64,000 bases of DNA, taken from positions 62,001 through 126,000 of the forward strand of contig NZ_JAAVTA010000005.1 of NCBI RefSeq assembly GCF_012102705.1, written 5' to 3'. This document shows, in pieces, positions 1 through 10,028 of the stretch (its first letter is position 1; each line of letters begins with the position of its first letter). Position numbers and translations under genes: made by a program. The DNA comes from Haematospirillum sp. H1815 (GTDB lineage Bacteria > Pseudomonadota > Alphaproteobacteria > Rhodospirillales > Rhodospirillaceae). The notes under the pieces were generated by a model. That model searched no databases and had not been told where the DNA came from. It saw only the letters and a program-made list of their open reading frames with translations.

Positions 1-452
1 CTGACCCACCCGAGGCACCGGGATTGGTTATAATCCAGAGAGTGACGGAACCAGTCTATGGTCTCACGCAACCCATCCTCAAGAGATACCGTAGGCTCCC
101 ACCCCAGAATGTTTCGGGCCCGCGTAATATTCTGGCTGATTGCCCCCAGCACACAGGCCTTGATCGTGAGCACAGGATCGCGCTGGTAATAAACAGGCGA
201 GGCAGGGCATGCAAGATTGTAGATCTCGTCGACATCAACAGACAGAGGCAACGTAATATCATGGTGCATAACCGTGAAATGCAGATCACCCAGAATATGA
301 TCAACAGCAGGGCGGTGCCCGGTTAGAAAACTGTCTACACACAAGACCTCGCAGCCTTGTCGCAACAACTGTGTACACAGATGCACTCCCAGAAATCCGG
401 CTCCTCCGGTTACCAGAACTCGTCTTGCTCCGATACGACGGACCACTCGCAT
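1..452 (-). pseudogene. NAD-dependent epimerase/dehydratase with internal deletion, runs off the window
   Basis: The minus-strand frame opens with a Rossmann glycine motif (VLVTGGAGFLG) and continues through the extended-SDR landmarks VDSFLTG, HDIT and YNLACPASPVYYQ, as in UDP-glucuronate decarboxylase and dTDP-glucose 4,6-dehydratase. At about positions 130-150 the frame passes without a stop from the VLTIKACVLGA segment (about residue 105 of about 320) directly into the C-terminal landmark ITRARNILGWEPTVSLEDG. The middle of the enzyme, including the Ser-Tyr-x-x-x-Lys catalytic triad, is missing. The frame is still open at the window edge. I infer a non-functional in-frame deletion derivative. 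An upstream in-frame ATG at 509 is an alternative start. It is divergent from the SapC-family gene. Confidence 0.75.
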
Positions 453-619
453 CTTTCCTTTTTGCACCAACACAATAACGCAATCATAGTAACGCGAAAA
501 TACTCGCATTTCTCTATCTTAGATCATGAAATTTGTCGTTCTTTGCAGCCAGACAACTCGTGTAGAATGTTGATACGGTACATCACCATCAACCCACTGC
601 ATTTGCCGGAACCACCATC

Positions 620-1444
620 ATGCACCAATCCCTGATCCCGCTCAGCGTCGAGAACCACAGAAACTTGGGACTGATTACAAACAGGGGATGGTCCTTTGCG
701 GCCAGCAGCCCGATCCTGACCATTGTCAGCGCCGAGGCACACCGCTGCGCCGCCTTTTTTCCTGTGGCCATCATGCAAGTATCGGCCAAGGATGCGCCCG
801 AAGATCAACAAGAATTTGAACTGGTCAGCATTCATTCCGTATCGGCAGGAGAGAACTGGTTTGTCGCCCCGGATGGGCGGTGGCTGGCTGGCTATATCCC
901 TGCTGTCTTGCGTGCCGTACCCTTCCGGTTGATGCGCGCCCCGGATGCACAGGACCAGTTGGTTTTATGCATTGACGAAAACAGCCCGCTTCTGACGGAC
1001 ACCACCAAAGATCCCAAGGCTCGCCCGCTGTTCGAGAAGGACGGCAGCTTGTCGGCCGACATGAAGACACGCCTTGAATTCCTGACGGCGGTTGCTAACG
1101 ATCACGGCAACACACGGGCCAAGTTATCCGCAATTTCCAAAGCCGGACTCCTCAGACCCTGGAGCCTGACAATCAATAAAAATAACAAGCCCCTGCACAT
1201 GAAAAACCTGTATCAGGTTGATGCCGAGGCCCTTGATGCCCTGTCGGATGAGGTATTCCTTGGTCTGCGCAAGGTTGGCGCACTGCCCCTGATCTACAAC
1301 CATCTGAGCAGTCTTGCGCAAACCGAGAACCTGCAACGCGCCGCAACCATTCAGGACCAGATAGCTCGCCAGCAAGACAAGAAGCCAAAACTGGAAGACA
1401 TGCTGGACATGGGACAGAATCAGGATATCGAACTGAAGTTCTGA
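620..1444 (+). CDS. SapC family protein
   Basis: A 274-residue protein without a signal peptide or membrane segment. The central stretch NWFVAPDGRWLAGYIPAVLR, followed by a PFRL segment, is the hallmark of the SapC family (first named in the Campylobacter S-layer locus). The molecular role of the family is unknown; in Caulobacter-type genomes relatives sit near surface-array or glycosylation genes. Here the neighbour is the remnant of a nucleotide-sugar epimerase, which fits a surface-polymer context. Length is usual for the family. The gene is monocistronic and followed by a strong hairpin shared with the convergent chemoreceptor gene. Family assignment is confident, function is not. Confidence 0.85.
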   Translation: MHQSLIPLSVENHRNLGLITNRGWSFAASSPILTIVSAEAHRCAAFFPVAIMQVSAKDAPEDQQEFELVSIHSVSAGENWFVAPDGRWLAGYIPAVLRAVPFRLMRAPDAQDQLVLCIDENSPLLTDTTKDPKARPLFEKDGSLSADMKTRLEFLTAVANDHGNTRAKLSAISKAGLLRPWSLTINKNNKPLHMKNLYQVDAEALDALSDEVFLGLRKVGALPLIYNHLSSLAQTENLQRAATIQDQIARQQDKKPKLEDMLDMGQNQDIELKF

Positions 1445-1468
1445 GAAAGAATCAGAAGAGACTTCCAA

Positions 1469-1498
1469 CCGGAGCCAAACCAAGGTGTCTGGCTCCGG
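1469..1498. terminator. Hairpin between convergent genes
   Basis: A perfect 9-bp inverted repeat (CCGGAGCCA / TGGCTCCGG) with a 12-nt loop lies between the stops of the SapC-family gene and the chemoreceptor gene. Position and symmetry suit a bidirectional terminator. No clear U-run is seen. Confidence 0.6.
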
Positions 1499-1510
1499 AT
1501 AACAGCGCCC

Positions 1511-3526
1511 TCAGGCGGCTCTGACATTGGCAAGAAAACGTTCGACAAGCGAACGTAACTGTCGTGCGTCTTCTGTCAGTGTCTGCGATGCGTTCAAAAC
1601 CTTCCCGGAAGCAGCCCCGGTCTCTTGGGCCGCATCGCTGACCCCGGAAATAGTCGATGTCACAGCGGTTGTTACCGTCGCAGCCTGGCTGACATTGGCC
1701 GAAATATCACGGGTGGCGGCGCTTTGTTCTTCCACCGCACTGGCAATGGCGGCTGCAGCATTGGTTGCCTCATCAACAGATGATACGATCATCTCGATGG
1801 CATCTGCTGCGTTCCCGACAGCCGTCTGAATGGCATCGATCCGTTGCCGTATTTCTTCTGTAGCCCTTGCTGTTTGCGAGGCCAGATCCTTCACTTCACT
1901 GGCTACAACGGCAAAGCCCTTTCCATACTCGCCAGCACGCGCCGCTTCTATGGTGGCATTCAGGGCCAGCATGTTGGTTTGTCCCGCTATGTCGGTAATC
2001 AGGTTGACAACAGCCCCAATTTCCACCGCTGTGGATTTAAGCCCCAGCACAGCATGAGTTGCATCATGGGCACGCATCATGGCCGAACGCGAAAGCTCGG
2101 AAGACTCGTGAACCTGACGACTGATTTCCTGAATTGAAGCCCCCAGCTGTTCAGAAGCACTGGCAACCATTTGAACATTGGTCGATACCTGCTCAGAGGA
2201 TTGAGCAACTGACAGGGCTTGAGAACTGGTTTCCTCGGCAATGGCCGACATGGACTGTGCCGTTGCATTCAGTTCATCTGTCGCACTGGCCACCGTTTGC
2301 AGAAGAGTTCCAACATCACGGTCAAAAATCTGCATCAGCTCACCCAGGCGAACACCTCTGGCGGCCCTGGCTTCAGCATCGGCCTGGCGTTCAGCCTGCA
2401 GGGCCTCATTCTGGATCATATTGTGCCGGAACACTTCAAGAGCCGCTGCAATTTCCCCAATCTCGTCCTTGTAGTCCAAAGCTGGAATAGCAACCGTCAC
2501 ATCACGCTCGGCAAGTCTGCGAATGGCCGCGGTAATGGACTTGAGGGGGTGACTGATGCCAAGCGCTACCACAGACGCAAACAAGATACCGGCCAGCAAA
2601 ACAAAAACAGCAATAATGCTGGCTGTTGTCCGGGTACTGGCAAGAACATCAAGCGCTGCAGTGGATTGCTCGTGGAAACCACGAACCCCGGCAATACGAA
2701 TATCTTCCGCCATACGCACCAAGGCTGCACCGCGCTCTGCCATCTGGGGCTGAATAACATCCCTGTTATACAGGGAAATCTCGGCGACGCGGCTGAAAGA
2801 GGCTCTGTATCCCGTAATCAAACCAACAAGGCGAGCACCCACATCAGCTTTCCCAACGCGCGCCAATTGCTGACGCAAAGAAGCTGCACCAGCAAGAGCC
2901 TCATCCAAGGCCGGAATGACGGTCGTGACAGGATCTTGTCGGTCATCAACCAAGAAACCGCGGGCAGCAAAACGCGCCGCTGTAAATTTCTCGGAAATCT
3001 CTGCTGCGCGAAAAGCCACAGAAGCCTGCCCCGCAGCCTCTGCATCTGCACGTATCTTGTTAAGCAAGGACAGGGTATCCGGCCCGAAGCGATCAATGGT
3101 CTCCTGGACCATCTTGTTGCGTTCCTCGGTCAGCGCTGCCCGCTTCTCGAAACTTTCCAGATAAGAAGCAATCTGCTTTACAGCCTGCCGGAGCTGGTCT
3201 TGCACATAGGGATCCTGGGTATCCAGAATCAAGTTGTCAAAATGTTGCCTGACAACAGCCGCCTGGCGCCGCACAGGATCAACATGCGACAAGTCATTGG
3301 TATAGAAGAACGCTGTTACCAAACGCCTCATGGTCTGCAGATCGGCATCTGCCGCAGTACTTCTGACGGTCAGCTCAGCCCCAAACGTAATAGCACTCAG
3401 GGAACGCGCTGATTCCCGTCCGCTCCACCACAAGGCTGAAGCAAAACCAGCTATTACAAGCAACAAAACAGAGAAACCCGTAAAAATGCGCGTTGAAACC
3501 CGGAACTGCGACATCGCCTTGAACAT
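1511..3526 (-). CDS. Methyl-accepting chemotaxis protein
   Basis: A 671-residue transmembrane chemoreceptor. The first membrane helix is at about residues 15-35; a helical periplasmic sensor region of about 260 residues follows, then a second membrane helix at about 300-320, a HAMP domain ([16 protein letters not shown]), and a cytoplasmic coiled-coil signalling domain. The hairpin tip that binds CheA and CheW is conserved ([20 protein letters not shown]). There is no C-terminal CheR/CheB docking pentapeptide. A purine-rich GGGAGAG lies upstream of the chosen ATG. No che genes are in the window, so this is an orphan receptor. The ligand cannot be told from sequence; the long all-helical sensor resembles helical-bundle sensor domains. 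Confidence 0.95.
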   Translation of the reverse strand: MFKAMSQFRVSTRIFTGFSVLLLVIAGFASALWWSGRESARSLSAITFGAELTVRSTAADADLQTMRRLVTAFFYTNDLSHVDPVRRQAAVVRQHFDNLILDTQDPYVQDQLRQAVKQIASYLESFEKRAALTEERNKMVQETIDRFGPDTLSLLNKIRADAEAAGQASVAFRAAEISEKFTAARFAARGFLVDDRQDPVTTVIPALDEALAGAASLRQQLARVGKADVGARLVGLITGYRASFSRVAEISLYNRDVIQPQMAERGAALVRMAEDIRIAGVRGFHEQSTAALDVLASTRTTASIIAVFVLLAGILFASVVALGISHPLKSITAAIRRLAERDVTVAIPALDYKDEIGEIAAALEVFRHNMIQNEALQAERQADAEARAARGVRLGELMQIFDRDVGTLLQTVASATDELNATAQSMSAIAEETSSQALSVAQSSEQVSTNVQMVASASEQLGASIQEISRQVHESSELSRSAMMRAHDATHAVLGLKSTAVEIGAVVNLITDIAGQTNMLALNATIEAARAGEYGKGFAVVASEVKDLASQTARATEEIRQRIDAIQTAVGNAADAIEMIVSSVDEATNAAAAIASAVEEQSAATRDISANVSQAATVTTAVTSTISGVSDAAQETGAASGKVLNASQTLTEDARQLRSLVERFLANVRAA

Positions 3527-3821
3527 GACAGAGTCTCTCCCCCAATAGCAACAGTCACTCTGGCAGATCTGGAATCTGCGGAACGTGACTGAAACACAGA
3601 ATATATTCTGCTACCAGGGGCTTCAATAATAACAAAATAAAACTATTGAGATTAGGGGGTGGAAATAAAGAAAGAAATGTGGATCAAGAGTTGAGCATTT
3701 GAATTATATCAATTTATTGATGCTTATGATTTCACGAGATATATCGATCAGAACAATATATAAATGAACATTCCAAGCAGCTCAATACATAGATAAATAT
3801 AACCAAAGATATACAAAAGAT
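3527..3821. other. AT-rich intergenic region
   Basis: About 300 bases upstream of the chemoreceptor and before a doubtful small gene. The stretch 3620-3820 is markedly AT-rich. I see no RNA gene, repeat or recognisable operator. Confidence 0.4.
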
Positions 3822-4172
3822 ATGCGAAAGGAGTGTCCGACAAGAAAAGTGTACACCCAGCCTAGATGGCATGATCCATGCCCATACGTGCTATGGCAGC
3901 CCTTAGGAAAAGCGACAGAATCCATGGCACCCATACACATCAGCACAACGCAACGTACCAGAAAACTTACGGAAATCCCTATAGACTTGGACAAACGACA
4001 CGCAAGCCCGGGATCCAAGATGGCCCTCCTTAAAGCACTCTTGCGTCGCATTCTGCAAACAGGCGTCTTAGAGTGCGAAGATATAAAAGCCATAGAGCAC
4101 GCACTCTACCTCGCAGAGACAAAAACAAAAGAGCGAAGCCATATAACAAAACGGCCTGAATATGACACGTAA
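3822..4172 (+). CDS. Small hypothetical protein
   Basis: A 116-codon frame with no family I recognise. The second half is the more protein-like part: a basic, probably helical stretch (KMALLKALLRRILQ) then a Lys-rich end. An internal ATG at 3924 may be the true start. No signal peptide. It lies between the chemoreceptor and a degenerate GGDEF-like gene on the same strand as the latter. Evidence that it is a gene is weak: no clear ribosome binding site, and AT-rich surroundings. Confidence 0.3.
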   Translation: MRKECPTRKVYTQPRWHDPCPYVLWQPLGKATESMAPIHISTTQRTRKLTEIPIDLDKRHASPGSKMALLKALLRRILQTGVLECEDIKAIEHALYLAETKTKERSHITKRPEYDT

Positions 4173-4322
4173 CATCCCACACATGGATGGTTTTGGTGGC
4201 CTTACGCCATAAAGTCGCATAATATTCGTTATGACTATAAAGAAGACAGCATGCCTTGAAGGTAAAGCCCAACAGAATGATATAGTAAAGGCCTTAGGTA
4301 TTTCTGGAACGGCGGCTACAGG

Positions 4323-5231
4323 ATGGCAGACAGCGACGACACGCCACAGAACAACACACAAAGCAAGAAAAGAGGCCTTTGGGGCAGCCTACGCGGCTTC
4401 TTCTCGCAGGTAGCGATCCCTTCGTCTACATCAACGGACTCTGCACCCCTCCACATGGAGCCCATGAAAGGCGAAGAAGATCACTGGGTAGACCTTACGC
4501 TGGAAGAAATACTGCAACGCAAACCGGAACTGGAGGTTCATCTCGTTAGCCTAACCCAGTTTCGCCAAGCCATTGGAGACACATGGGACCGGGTTGGCGC
4601 AAAGGCTATTATGCTTGCAGAAGCAACTCTGCGTAAAGTTGCAGGACACGGGAACCCTGTACGCGTTTTTAGCGAAGAGGGCGTTTTTCTCTTGGCATTC
4701 CCACGCCTTTCAGAACTTGAAGGACGCCGGCGCGCAACTGAAGCTGCGATTGCCGTTGGACAGAAGCTGGTTGGCGCCCGATTCCGTATTGTAGGAGATG
4801 GCATGTCTGCTCCGCTTGTTTGCCTTGCATCCAACAAGGGAAACAGCCTTCTTGATGCCCAAGGAGATTTCAAAGAGCAGACGATCCTTGCCATGGAAAC
4901 AGAAGCAACGCCGCTGGCAGAATCTGCGGCTGTTAACGATGCCGATTCTAGCGCGAGAACGGGGCAAGACAGCACAGACTTCTTCATTTCGATTACTTCA
5001 TCCGACAGCGATGACCCTGAGTGGTCCCCTATAGACCGTGAAACAGGCAGGCACGACAATGAGATCAGCACAATCGATAAAAATAACAAGCTAAGTCAGT
5101 ATAACCCAAAGTGGCGAGCCATGAAACATAAGGGCCGGAAAGAAAGCATACAGCTCGTACCCATAAATCATAAAACAAATAAAAAGGATTATTTTAATGA
5201 ATGGGTTCCTATAAAAAAAGACAATATATAG
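4323..5231 (+). CDS. Hypothetical protein, possibly a degenerate GGDEF-like domain
   Basis: A 302-residue soluble protein. Residues about 60-160 have the rhythm of a diguanylate cyclase fold: a VHLVSLTQFRQAIGDTWDRV helix region, a helix in the GDxxLRxVA position (LAEATLRKVAGHG), then VRVFSEEGVFLLAFP where GGDEF enzymes read ARxGGDEFxxLLP. The GGDEF signature itself is absent, so no cyclase activity is expected. The last 70 residues are polar and carry three loose repeats (PEWSPIDRETGR, PKWRAMKHKGRK, NEWVPIKKD). Just upstream of a two-component operon on the same strand, so a signalling role is plausible. The fold call is inference; the gene itself looks real. Confidence 0.55.
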   Translation: MADSDDTPQNNTQSKKRGLWGSLRGFFSQVAIPSSTSTDSAPLHMEPMKGEEDHWVDLTLEEILQRKPELEVHLVSLTQFRQAIGDTWDRVGAKAIMLAEATLRKVAGHGNPVRVFSEEGVFLLAFPRLSELEGRRRATEAAIAVGQKLVGARFRIVGDGMSAPLVCLASNKGNSLLDAQGDFKEQTILAMETEATPLAESAAVNDADSSARTGQDSTDFFISITSSDSDDPEWSPIDRETGRHDNEISTIDKNNKLSQYNPKWRAMKHKGRKESIQLVPINHKTNKKDYFNEWVPIKKDNI

Positions 5232-5435
5232 TACAATAAACAACAACGAGAGATAATCATACTTACATGAAAATCCATTTCAAATAGAATGCAGAAAACC
5301 CATCCACACATTTCACTTGTCAAATAATATTCAGGACCATATATAGGACCTTCGGGAGAAATCACCGTACCTCAGTGCATACCGTCGGAATTGCCCCACG
5401 TATACACCCTGAACCTTGACCATCGGAAAAACCAC

Positions 5436-6053
5436 ATGGTTTCGCGAGTTCTGTTTGTTGACGACGAACAAAACGTTCTGTCTGCCCTTCGCCGCACATT
5501 CCACGGAGAGTTCGAGCTGGAGACAGCAGAGAACGCCGTTGAAGCCATGCGCCTTTTCCTAGATGGAGAACGCTTCGCTGTCATGGTAACAGATATGGAC
5601 ATGCCAGCTGTCAACGGCTTGCAGCTCCTTGAGCAGGTGCGGAAACATTCTCCGCGTACCTGCCGTATTGTCCTGACAGGAAAGCCGAACGCCGATGCCG
5701 CAACACAGCTTCTGTCAGACGGCTTGGTTTTCCGCTACCTCCTCAAACCCTGCACACCTGCAAAACTGCGTGATATTATTCGCGAGGGCATTGTTTCCTA
5801 TGAACAAGCCAACCGGCGCAATAACAATGCACGGCATTTTGATACCCCAGCAGCAGAATCGCGCCATGCACGACAAACCCAAGTTTATCGTTTGCGCAAC
5901 GGGGATGAGGTAGCAGCCAGCGTCCTGGATCGGGATGGACGGGTTCTTGTTACCAGTGGCACCGTTCTTGACCAGGACCTCCTGAGCAAACTCAGAAAGC
6001 TTCTGGAAGAAGGCCGTATAGGAGAAAACCTGACCATTTACAGCACCCACTGA
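5436..6053 (+). CDS. Response regulator receiver protein
   Basis: A 206-residue regulator. The CheY-like receiver domain occupies residues about 3-120: acidic pair D9-D10 in LFVDDE, phospho-acceptor D53 in VTDMDMP, and conserved K104 in YLLKPCTP. The C-terminal 85 residues hold a small domain with a VLDRDGRVLVTSGTVL motif that I do not recognise as DNA-binding. An in-frame ATG at 5391 exists, but the receiver domain starts immediately at 5436, which has a GGA eight bases upstream. It is 17 bp upstream of a histidine kinase gene and forms a three-gene operon with it and an HDOD regulator, so it is probably phosphorylated by that kinase. Confidence 0.9.
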   Translation: MVSRVLFVDDEQNVLSALRRTFHGEFELETAENAVEAMRLFLDGERFAVMVTDMDMPAVNGLQLLEQVRKHSPRTCRIVLTGKPNADAATQLLSDGLVFRYLLKPCTPAKLRDIIREGIVSYEQANRRNNNARHFDTPAAESRHARQTQVYRLRNGDEVAASVLDRDGRVLVTSGTVLDQDLLSKLRKLLEEGRIGENLTIYSTH

Positions 6054-6070
6054 GAAATGGAACCAGTCCT

Positions 6071-7780
6071 ATGGTGGAGCTGACAGGTTTTTATATTGCT
6101 CTTGGTATTTCAACGGCCATAGTTCTTGCTCTTCTGCGCCGGAATGCACGGCTCTACACCGAGAATCAGAAAAGTGCCGCCGAACAGAAACGCATGGCCA
6201 GCGTCATCAATATTGCTGCAGACTGGGTTTGGGAAACAGATCGCCGGGGACGCATCACAACCATCACGCCATCGTTCACGGATATAACCAGAATCCCCGT
6301 ATCCGATGTTATCGGAAGAACGCGAAGGGAGATTCTCGGGCGACCCAGCAAAAATTCCCCTCCCGGCTTGGAAAAAGCATTCCGCACACGTGCACCATTC
6401 TCAAACCTGACCTTTACCATCCCCACACCAGAACAACAGATGATGCACATCAGCATCAGCGGGGCACCCATTCTGGATCGTCACGGTCACTGGAAAGGCT
6501 ACCGTGGCATCGGGAAAAACATCACCGCCGATGTTGCAGCCCGGGAAGCTGTTCAGTCTGCTGAAGCACGCCTTCACATCGCAATAGAGGGAATCGCCGA
6601 GGGCTTTGCCCTGTGCCAGACCGACGGTACCATCACGTTACGCAACAGACGATTGCGGCAGATGATTGAAAAGGCAGGGGGGCGCTTCAACAGTGCGTTC
6701 ACCTTGCATGATGCACTCTCGTCATGTGCGGAGAACCCTGCCGATGTACGGGATCTGCTGGACAACTGGTTTACACGCATCATGAGACCGGTAACATTCC
6801 GCTGCCTGAACGGACAGTACTACCTTGTCCGCTTGCAGATCACTCCGGACAACAACCTGCTGGTCACTGTGGGCGACGTCACGGAACAGCAACGGGCCCA
6901 AGATGCAGAAAAGCGTCTGGAGGAAGAGCGACGACAGGCCCAGAAGCTCGAAGCAATCGGAACACTTGCCGGCGGCATAGCTCATGAAATCAACACACCA
7001 ATTCAATACATAGGCGACAATGTTCGTTTTGTGGCCGGCGTGCTGCCGGAACTCATTGCCATCGCTATAGATGTGGCAGACGGTACAAACAATGATACGT
7101 CCGTACAAGCGGCAACAGAAAGATGCAGGAAGCTGGATCTTGGCTTTATTGGGCCGGAAGCCCCCTTGGCTCTTGAGCAGGCATTGGAGGGTATAGAGGC
7201 GGTCAGCAGGATCGTCATGGCAATGAAGGAGTTCTCACACCCAAGCTTGAAAGATCCCGTCCCCTTTGACCTGAATCATAATCTGCAAAGTACCATCACC
7301 ATATCACGCAATGAATGGAAACTCGTTGCCGAAGTGGAAACAGATTTTGAAAATAACCTGCCCCCTGTAACTGGTTTGCCTGGTGATCTCAATCAGGTTT
7401 TCCTGAACCTGATCGTCAACGCCGCACATGCCATTACGGATCATAATGATACCCAAATGGGGAAGATCACGGTTTCAACCCGTCAGGACGGTGATTTTGT
7501 CGAGGTTAGAATTGCAGATACCGGGTGCGGTATTCCCGATGATATACGCAACAAAATTTTTGAGCCTTTCTTCACAACAAAGGATGTGGGTCGAGGAACC
7601 GGACAAGGGCTGGCGATTGCTCATGACATTGTGGTGCGCAAGCACAAGGGCCGGATTGATATCCAAAACCGTGAGGGAGGTGGTACAATCTTCGTTGTGC
7701 GAATTCCCTTTGACCCTCCATTGTCCCAGAATTATGGGGAGTCTGTTGAGACCTTCTCGGAAGAAGGACACTGGCGATGA
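6071..7780 (+). CDS. PAS-domain sensor histidine kinase
   Basis: A 569-residue kinase with one N-terminal membrane anchor (residues about 5-22) and almost no periplasmic part. A PAS domain with PAC motif covers about 45-155 ([14 protein letters not shown]), a second PAS-like region about 165-270, then a coiled coil and the dimerisation domain with phospho-acceptor H305 in [13 protein letters not shown]. The HATPase_c domain follows: N-box [10 protein letters not shown]1 DTGCGIP, G2 GTGQGLAIA. The [10 protein letters not shown]-box is typical of kinases partnered with receiver-effector proteins. Its stop overlaps the next regulator's start by ATGA, indicating translational coupling. It senses an internal or redox signal by inference only. 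Confidence 0.93.
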   Translation: MVELTGFYIALGISTAIVLALLRRNARLYTENQKSAAEQKRMASVINIAADWVWETDRRGRITTITPSFTDITRIPVSDVIGRTRREILGRPSKNSPPGLEKAFRTRAPFSNLTFTIPTPEQQMMHISISGAPILDRHGHWKGYRGIGKNITADVAAREAVQSAEARLHIAIEGIAEGFALCQTDGTITLRNRRLRQMIEKAGGRFNSAFTLHDALSSCAENPADVRDLLDNWFTRIMRPVTFRCLNGQYYLVRLQITPDNNLLVTVGDVTEQQRAQDAEKRLEEERRQAQKLEAIGTLAGGIAHEINTPIQYIGDNVRFVAGVLPELIAIAIDVADGTNNDTSVQAATERCRKLDLGFIGPEAPLALEQALEGIEAVSRIVMAMKEFSHPSLKDPVPFDLNHNLQSTITISRNEWKLVAEVETDFENNLPPVTGLPGDLNQVFLNLIVNAAHAITDHNDTQMGKITVSTRQDGDFVEVRIADTGCGIPDDIRNKIFEPFFTTKDVGRGTGQGLAIAHDIVVRKHKGRIDIQNREGGGTIFVVRIPFDPPLSQNYGESVETFSEEGHWR

Positions 7781-8889
7781 GTCGCATCCTGTTTGTTGAT
7801 GATGACCCAAGACTCCTGCAAGGGCTCAAGCGCCTGACCATAAGCCGGGGCAGCACATGGCACTGTGACTTTGCCCTTTCGGGGACAGAAGGCATGAATC
7901 TTCTGCGTCAGGGTGCCTACGATATTGTTATCAGCGATATGCAAATGCCGCGCATGAATGGTGCAGAATTCCTGGAGCAGGTTCGTATCCTGTCCCCGCA
8001 ATCCGTACGCATTGTACTATCAGGCTATTCACACATAGAGAGCATTGTTTCTGTCGCGGGATCAGCGCACCAATATCTGGCCAAGCCATGTTCTTTTGAA
8101 CAGCTCATGGGGGTTATCGTCCGGGCCTTGGCCCTGCGACAGTCGTTTTCAAGAACGGCCCTGCACAGTATCGCCGGCAAACTTCACGCCCTTCCCTCTC
8201 CATCAGAACGATACACGCGGCTTCTCGCACTTCTGGAGTCACCGCTTACATCAACCGATGCACTTGCGACCGTCATGAAAGACGACATTGCCATGGTCGC
8301 CGAGGTTCTGAAGCTGACAAACAGCCAGTACTTTGCCCTGACAAACACAGCAACGAGTATCGAGCAGGCAATCCGGCTTCTTGGCACCGATATCATACGC
8401 ATGCTTGTTTTCAATGTCGGTATATTCAGCAGCTTCAAACTGACCGGTCCTGCTGCAATCCTTATGAGTGACTTGCAAGCACGGGCCATGCGGTTATCTA
8501 CGGAATGTGCAGGACGTGCGGCCGATGCGGGATTACCCAGCACAAAGGTGCAGATGGCACGTATTGCCGGCATGCTATGTGAAATCGGCGTTCTTGTTCT
8601 GTTGAACGACATGCCCCAGTCCTACACAAAACTAGCATGCGATACGGCAGGCACCCGGCTCCGCCTTCTGGATGCAGAGCAGGAGACCATGGGCATCAAC
8701 CACGCTGAACTCGGGGCCTATCTCTTGGGATTATGGGGCTTTCAGGATGATATTGTGTGGGCTTTAACCGCACTCTCACCCTGTGCACCGGCCGGGCACG
8801 ATCCCGGCCCGATTGCCCCTATCCTGCAAAATCTTCTTTCTGAAGATCCACTTGAATACACCACACAGTCATTGGCCACACCAGCCTGA
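7777..8889 (+). CDS. Response regulator with HDOD output domain
   Basis: A 370-residue protein. The receiver domain covers residues 1-120, with phospho-acceptor D54 (ISDMQMP) and conserved K103 (YLAKPCS). The remaining 230 residues form an HDOD domain, a catalytically dead relative of HD phosphohydrolases; landmarks are LLGTDIIRMLVFN and NHAELGAYLLGLWG. Such regulators act through protein-protein or nucleotide-linked signalling rather than DNA binding. Coupled by a 4-bp ATGA overlap to the kinase gene upstream. The output of the operon is not visible here; c-di-GMP or motility control would be typical of the class, but this is inference. Confidence 0.92.
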   Translation: MSRILFVDDDPRLLQGLKRLTISRGSTWHCDFALSGTEGMNLLRQGAYDIVISDMQMPRMNGAEFLEQVRILSPQSVRIVLSGYSHIESIVSVAGSAHQYLAKPCSFEQLMGVIVRALALRQSFSRTALHSIAGKLHALPSPSERYTRLLALLESPLTSTDALATVMKDDIAMVAEVLKLTNSQYFALTNTATSIEQAIRLLGTDIIRMLVFNVGIFSSFKLTGPAAILMSDLQARAMRLSTECAGRAADAGLPSTKVQMARIAGMLCEIGVLVLLNDMPQSYTKLACDTAGTRLRLLDAEQETMGINHAELGAYLLGLWGFQDDIVWALTALSPCAPAGHDPGPIAPILQNLLSEDPLEYTTQSLATPA

Positions 8890-8891
8890 CA

Positions 8892-9647
8892 TCACGCACC
8901 GGACCTCAACCATTCAGACAACATCGCCTGACTATAGAGGCTGGCTACTTCACGAATAAAACGACTGAAGTCAGCGGAAGCATTATCATCAGCACAATCT
9001 GATATGGTACGAAGCGCTGCGAACGGAATCTCGTAATCCGCACAGACCTGTGCCACAGCAGCACCTTCCATTTCAACAGCAAGAGCATCAGGAAGATCTT
9101 TTCTCAGGCCGTGACTCCTTGATGCATCAGAAACAAACTGGTCACCACTGGCGATCAGCCCCTCATGCAAACGAGGCGCCTGCAAGGCAAATGTATCAAC
9201 AGCATCAGTACCGACATGCCCGCCAACGTCGGCAAGAATGGTTTGGGCCGCACTCCCCAGACGCGCAGACAGCGCCTTGTCAGTCTCAAAATGACTCAGA
9301 CCATACAGAGGCACTTCATGCCGTGGGAACAGAGGCGAGGCATCCATGTCATGCTGCACAAAACTATGTGCCAACACAACATCACCAACCCTCAGCCCTG
9401 TTCCTATACCACCTGCAACCCCCGTAAAGACAATCTTCTGCACACCAAAACGTTCAATCAAAACGGTTGCCGTCGTTGCTGCAGCCACCTTACCAATGCG
9501 TGAAAGCACCACGACTAGCGAATGACCATGCCAATTTCCAAGCCAGAAGTCTCGCCCAGCCACCCGCACACACTGCTTATCGGGCAAACCGTCCAGAACA
9601 GCTGCCAACTCTTCGTGCATCGCACTCATAATGCCGATCGAGGTCAT
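8892..9647 (-). CDS. mtn: 5'-methylthioadenosine/S-adenosylhomocysteine nucleosidase
   Basis: A 251-residue cytoplasmic enzyme that cleaves adenine from methylthioadenosine and S-adenosylhomocysteine in methyl recycling. The nucleoside phosphorylase fold is clear: E12 near the N-terminus (GIMSAMHEEL), SRIGKVAAATTAT, FTGVAGGI, the substrate segment VEMEGAAVAQVC and catalytic acid D217 in RTISDCADD. I moved the start from an upstream in-frame codon (9719) to 9647 because GGGAG lies six bases before this ATG and family members begin here. The stop lies 2 bp from the convergent HDOD regulator gene. The Pfs-type family also supplies the AI-2 precursor, but no luxS is seen. Confidence 0.93.
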   Translation of the reverse strand: MTSIGIMSAMHEELAAVLDGLPDKQCVRVAGRDFWLGNWHGHSLVVVLSRIGKVAAATTATVLIERFGVQKIVFTGVAGGIGTGLRVGDVVLAHSFVQHDMDASPLFPRHEVPLYGLSHFETDKALSARLGSAAQTILADVGGHVGTDAVDTFALQAPRLHEGLIASGDQFVSDASRSHGLRKDLPDALAVEMEGAAVAQVCADYEIPFAALRTISDCADDNASADFSRFIREVASLYSQAMLSEWLRSGA

Positions 9648-9733
9648 GTACGCTCCCAATCTAGAAAGGATTGAGGATGAAATACGCAAAATTACATTTC
9701 TTATCAAGAAAATAAGCACATTATATGTAAAAT

Positions 9734-9919
9734 CTATAGCGTAATTGCATCCGGACTGAGTTCAAAAACACCAAGCAAGGTAATACTGAGTTCTTCAGTA
9801 TCCGTATCGCCATCTGTATCAGCATACAAGATCATACCAGAACCATCTGCGCCGTGCACACCAATATCCCAAGCCGTAAGGCGACGACGCGCAAGGGGTA
9901 CGATATGCAGCGAGGTATG
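9734..9919 (-). pseudogene. Relic of the C-terminus of an RTX/hemolysin-type protein
   Basis: Between an in-frame TAA at 9920-9922 and a TAG at 9734-9736 the minus strand reads about 60 codons without a start. The end (ILYADTDGDTDTEELSITL then GVFELSPDAITL) closely resembles the closing segment of many alphaproteobacterial calcium-binding RTX proteins, where an Asp-rich beta strand pair is followed by a leucine-rich last strand. Nothing upstream in this frame supports a gene. I read it as the tail of a decayed gene. Confidence 0.5.
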
Positions 9920-10028
9920 TTACAACTCTCTCATCTGCAAAACAAAAACCAATGATTATCTAGCCTGATGTAAAGCAAGCAGTATAATTGAAGCTGGAAA
10001 CACTTTCCCACTTTGACCGGGCCCATAC

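Noticed and set aside
2219-3412. 397-codon open frame on the plus strand
   Set aside because: It lies antisense inside the chemoreceptor gene, has no recognisable motif and no ribosome binding site.
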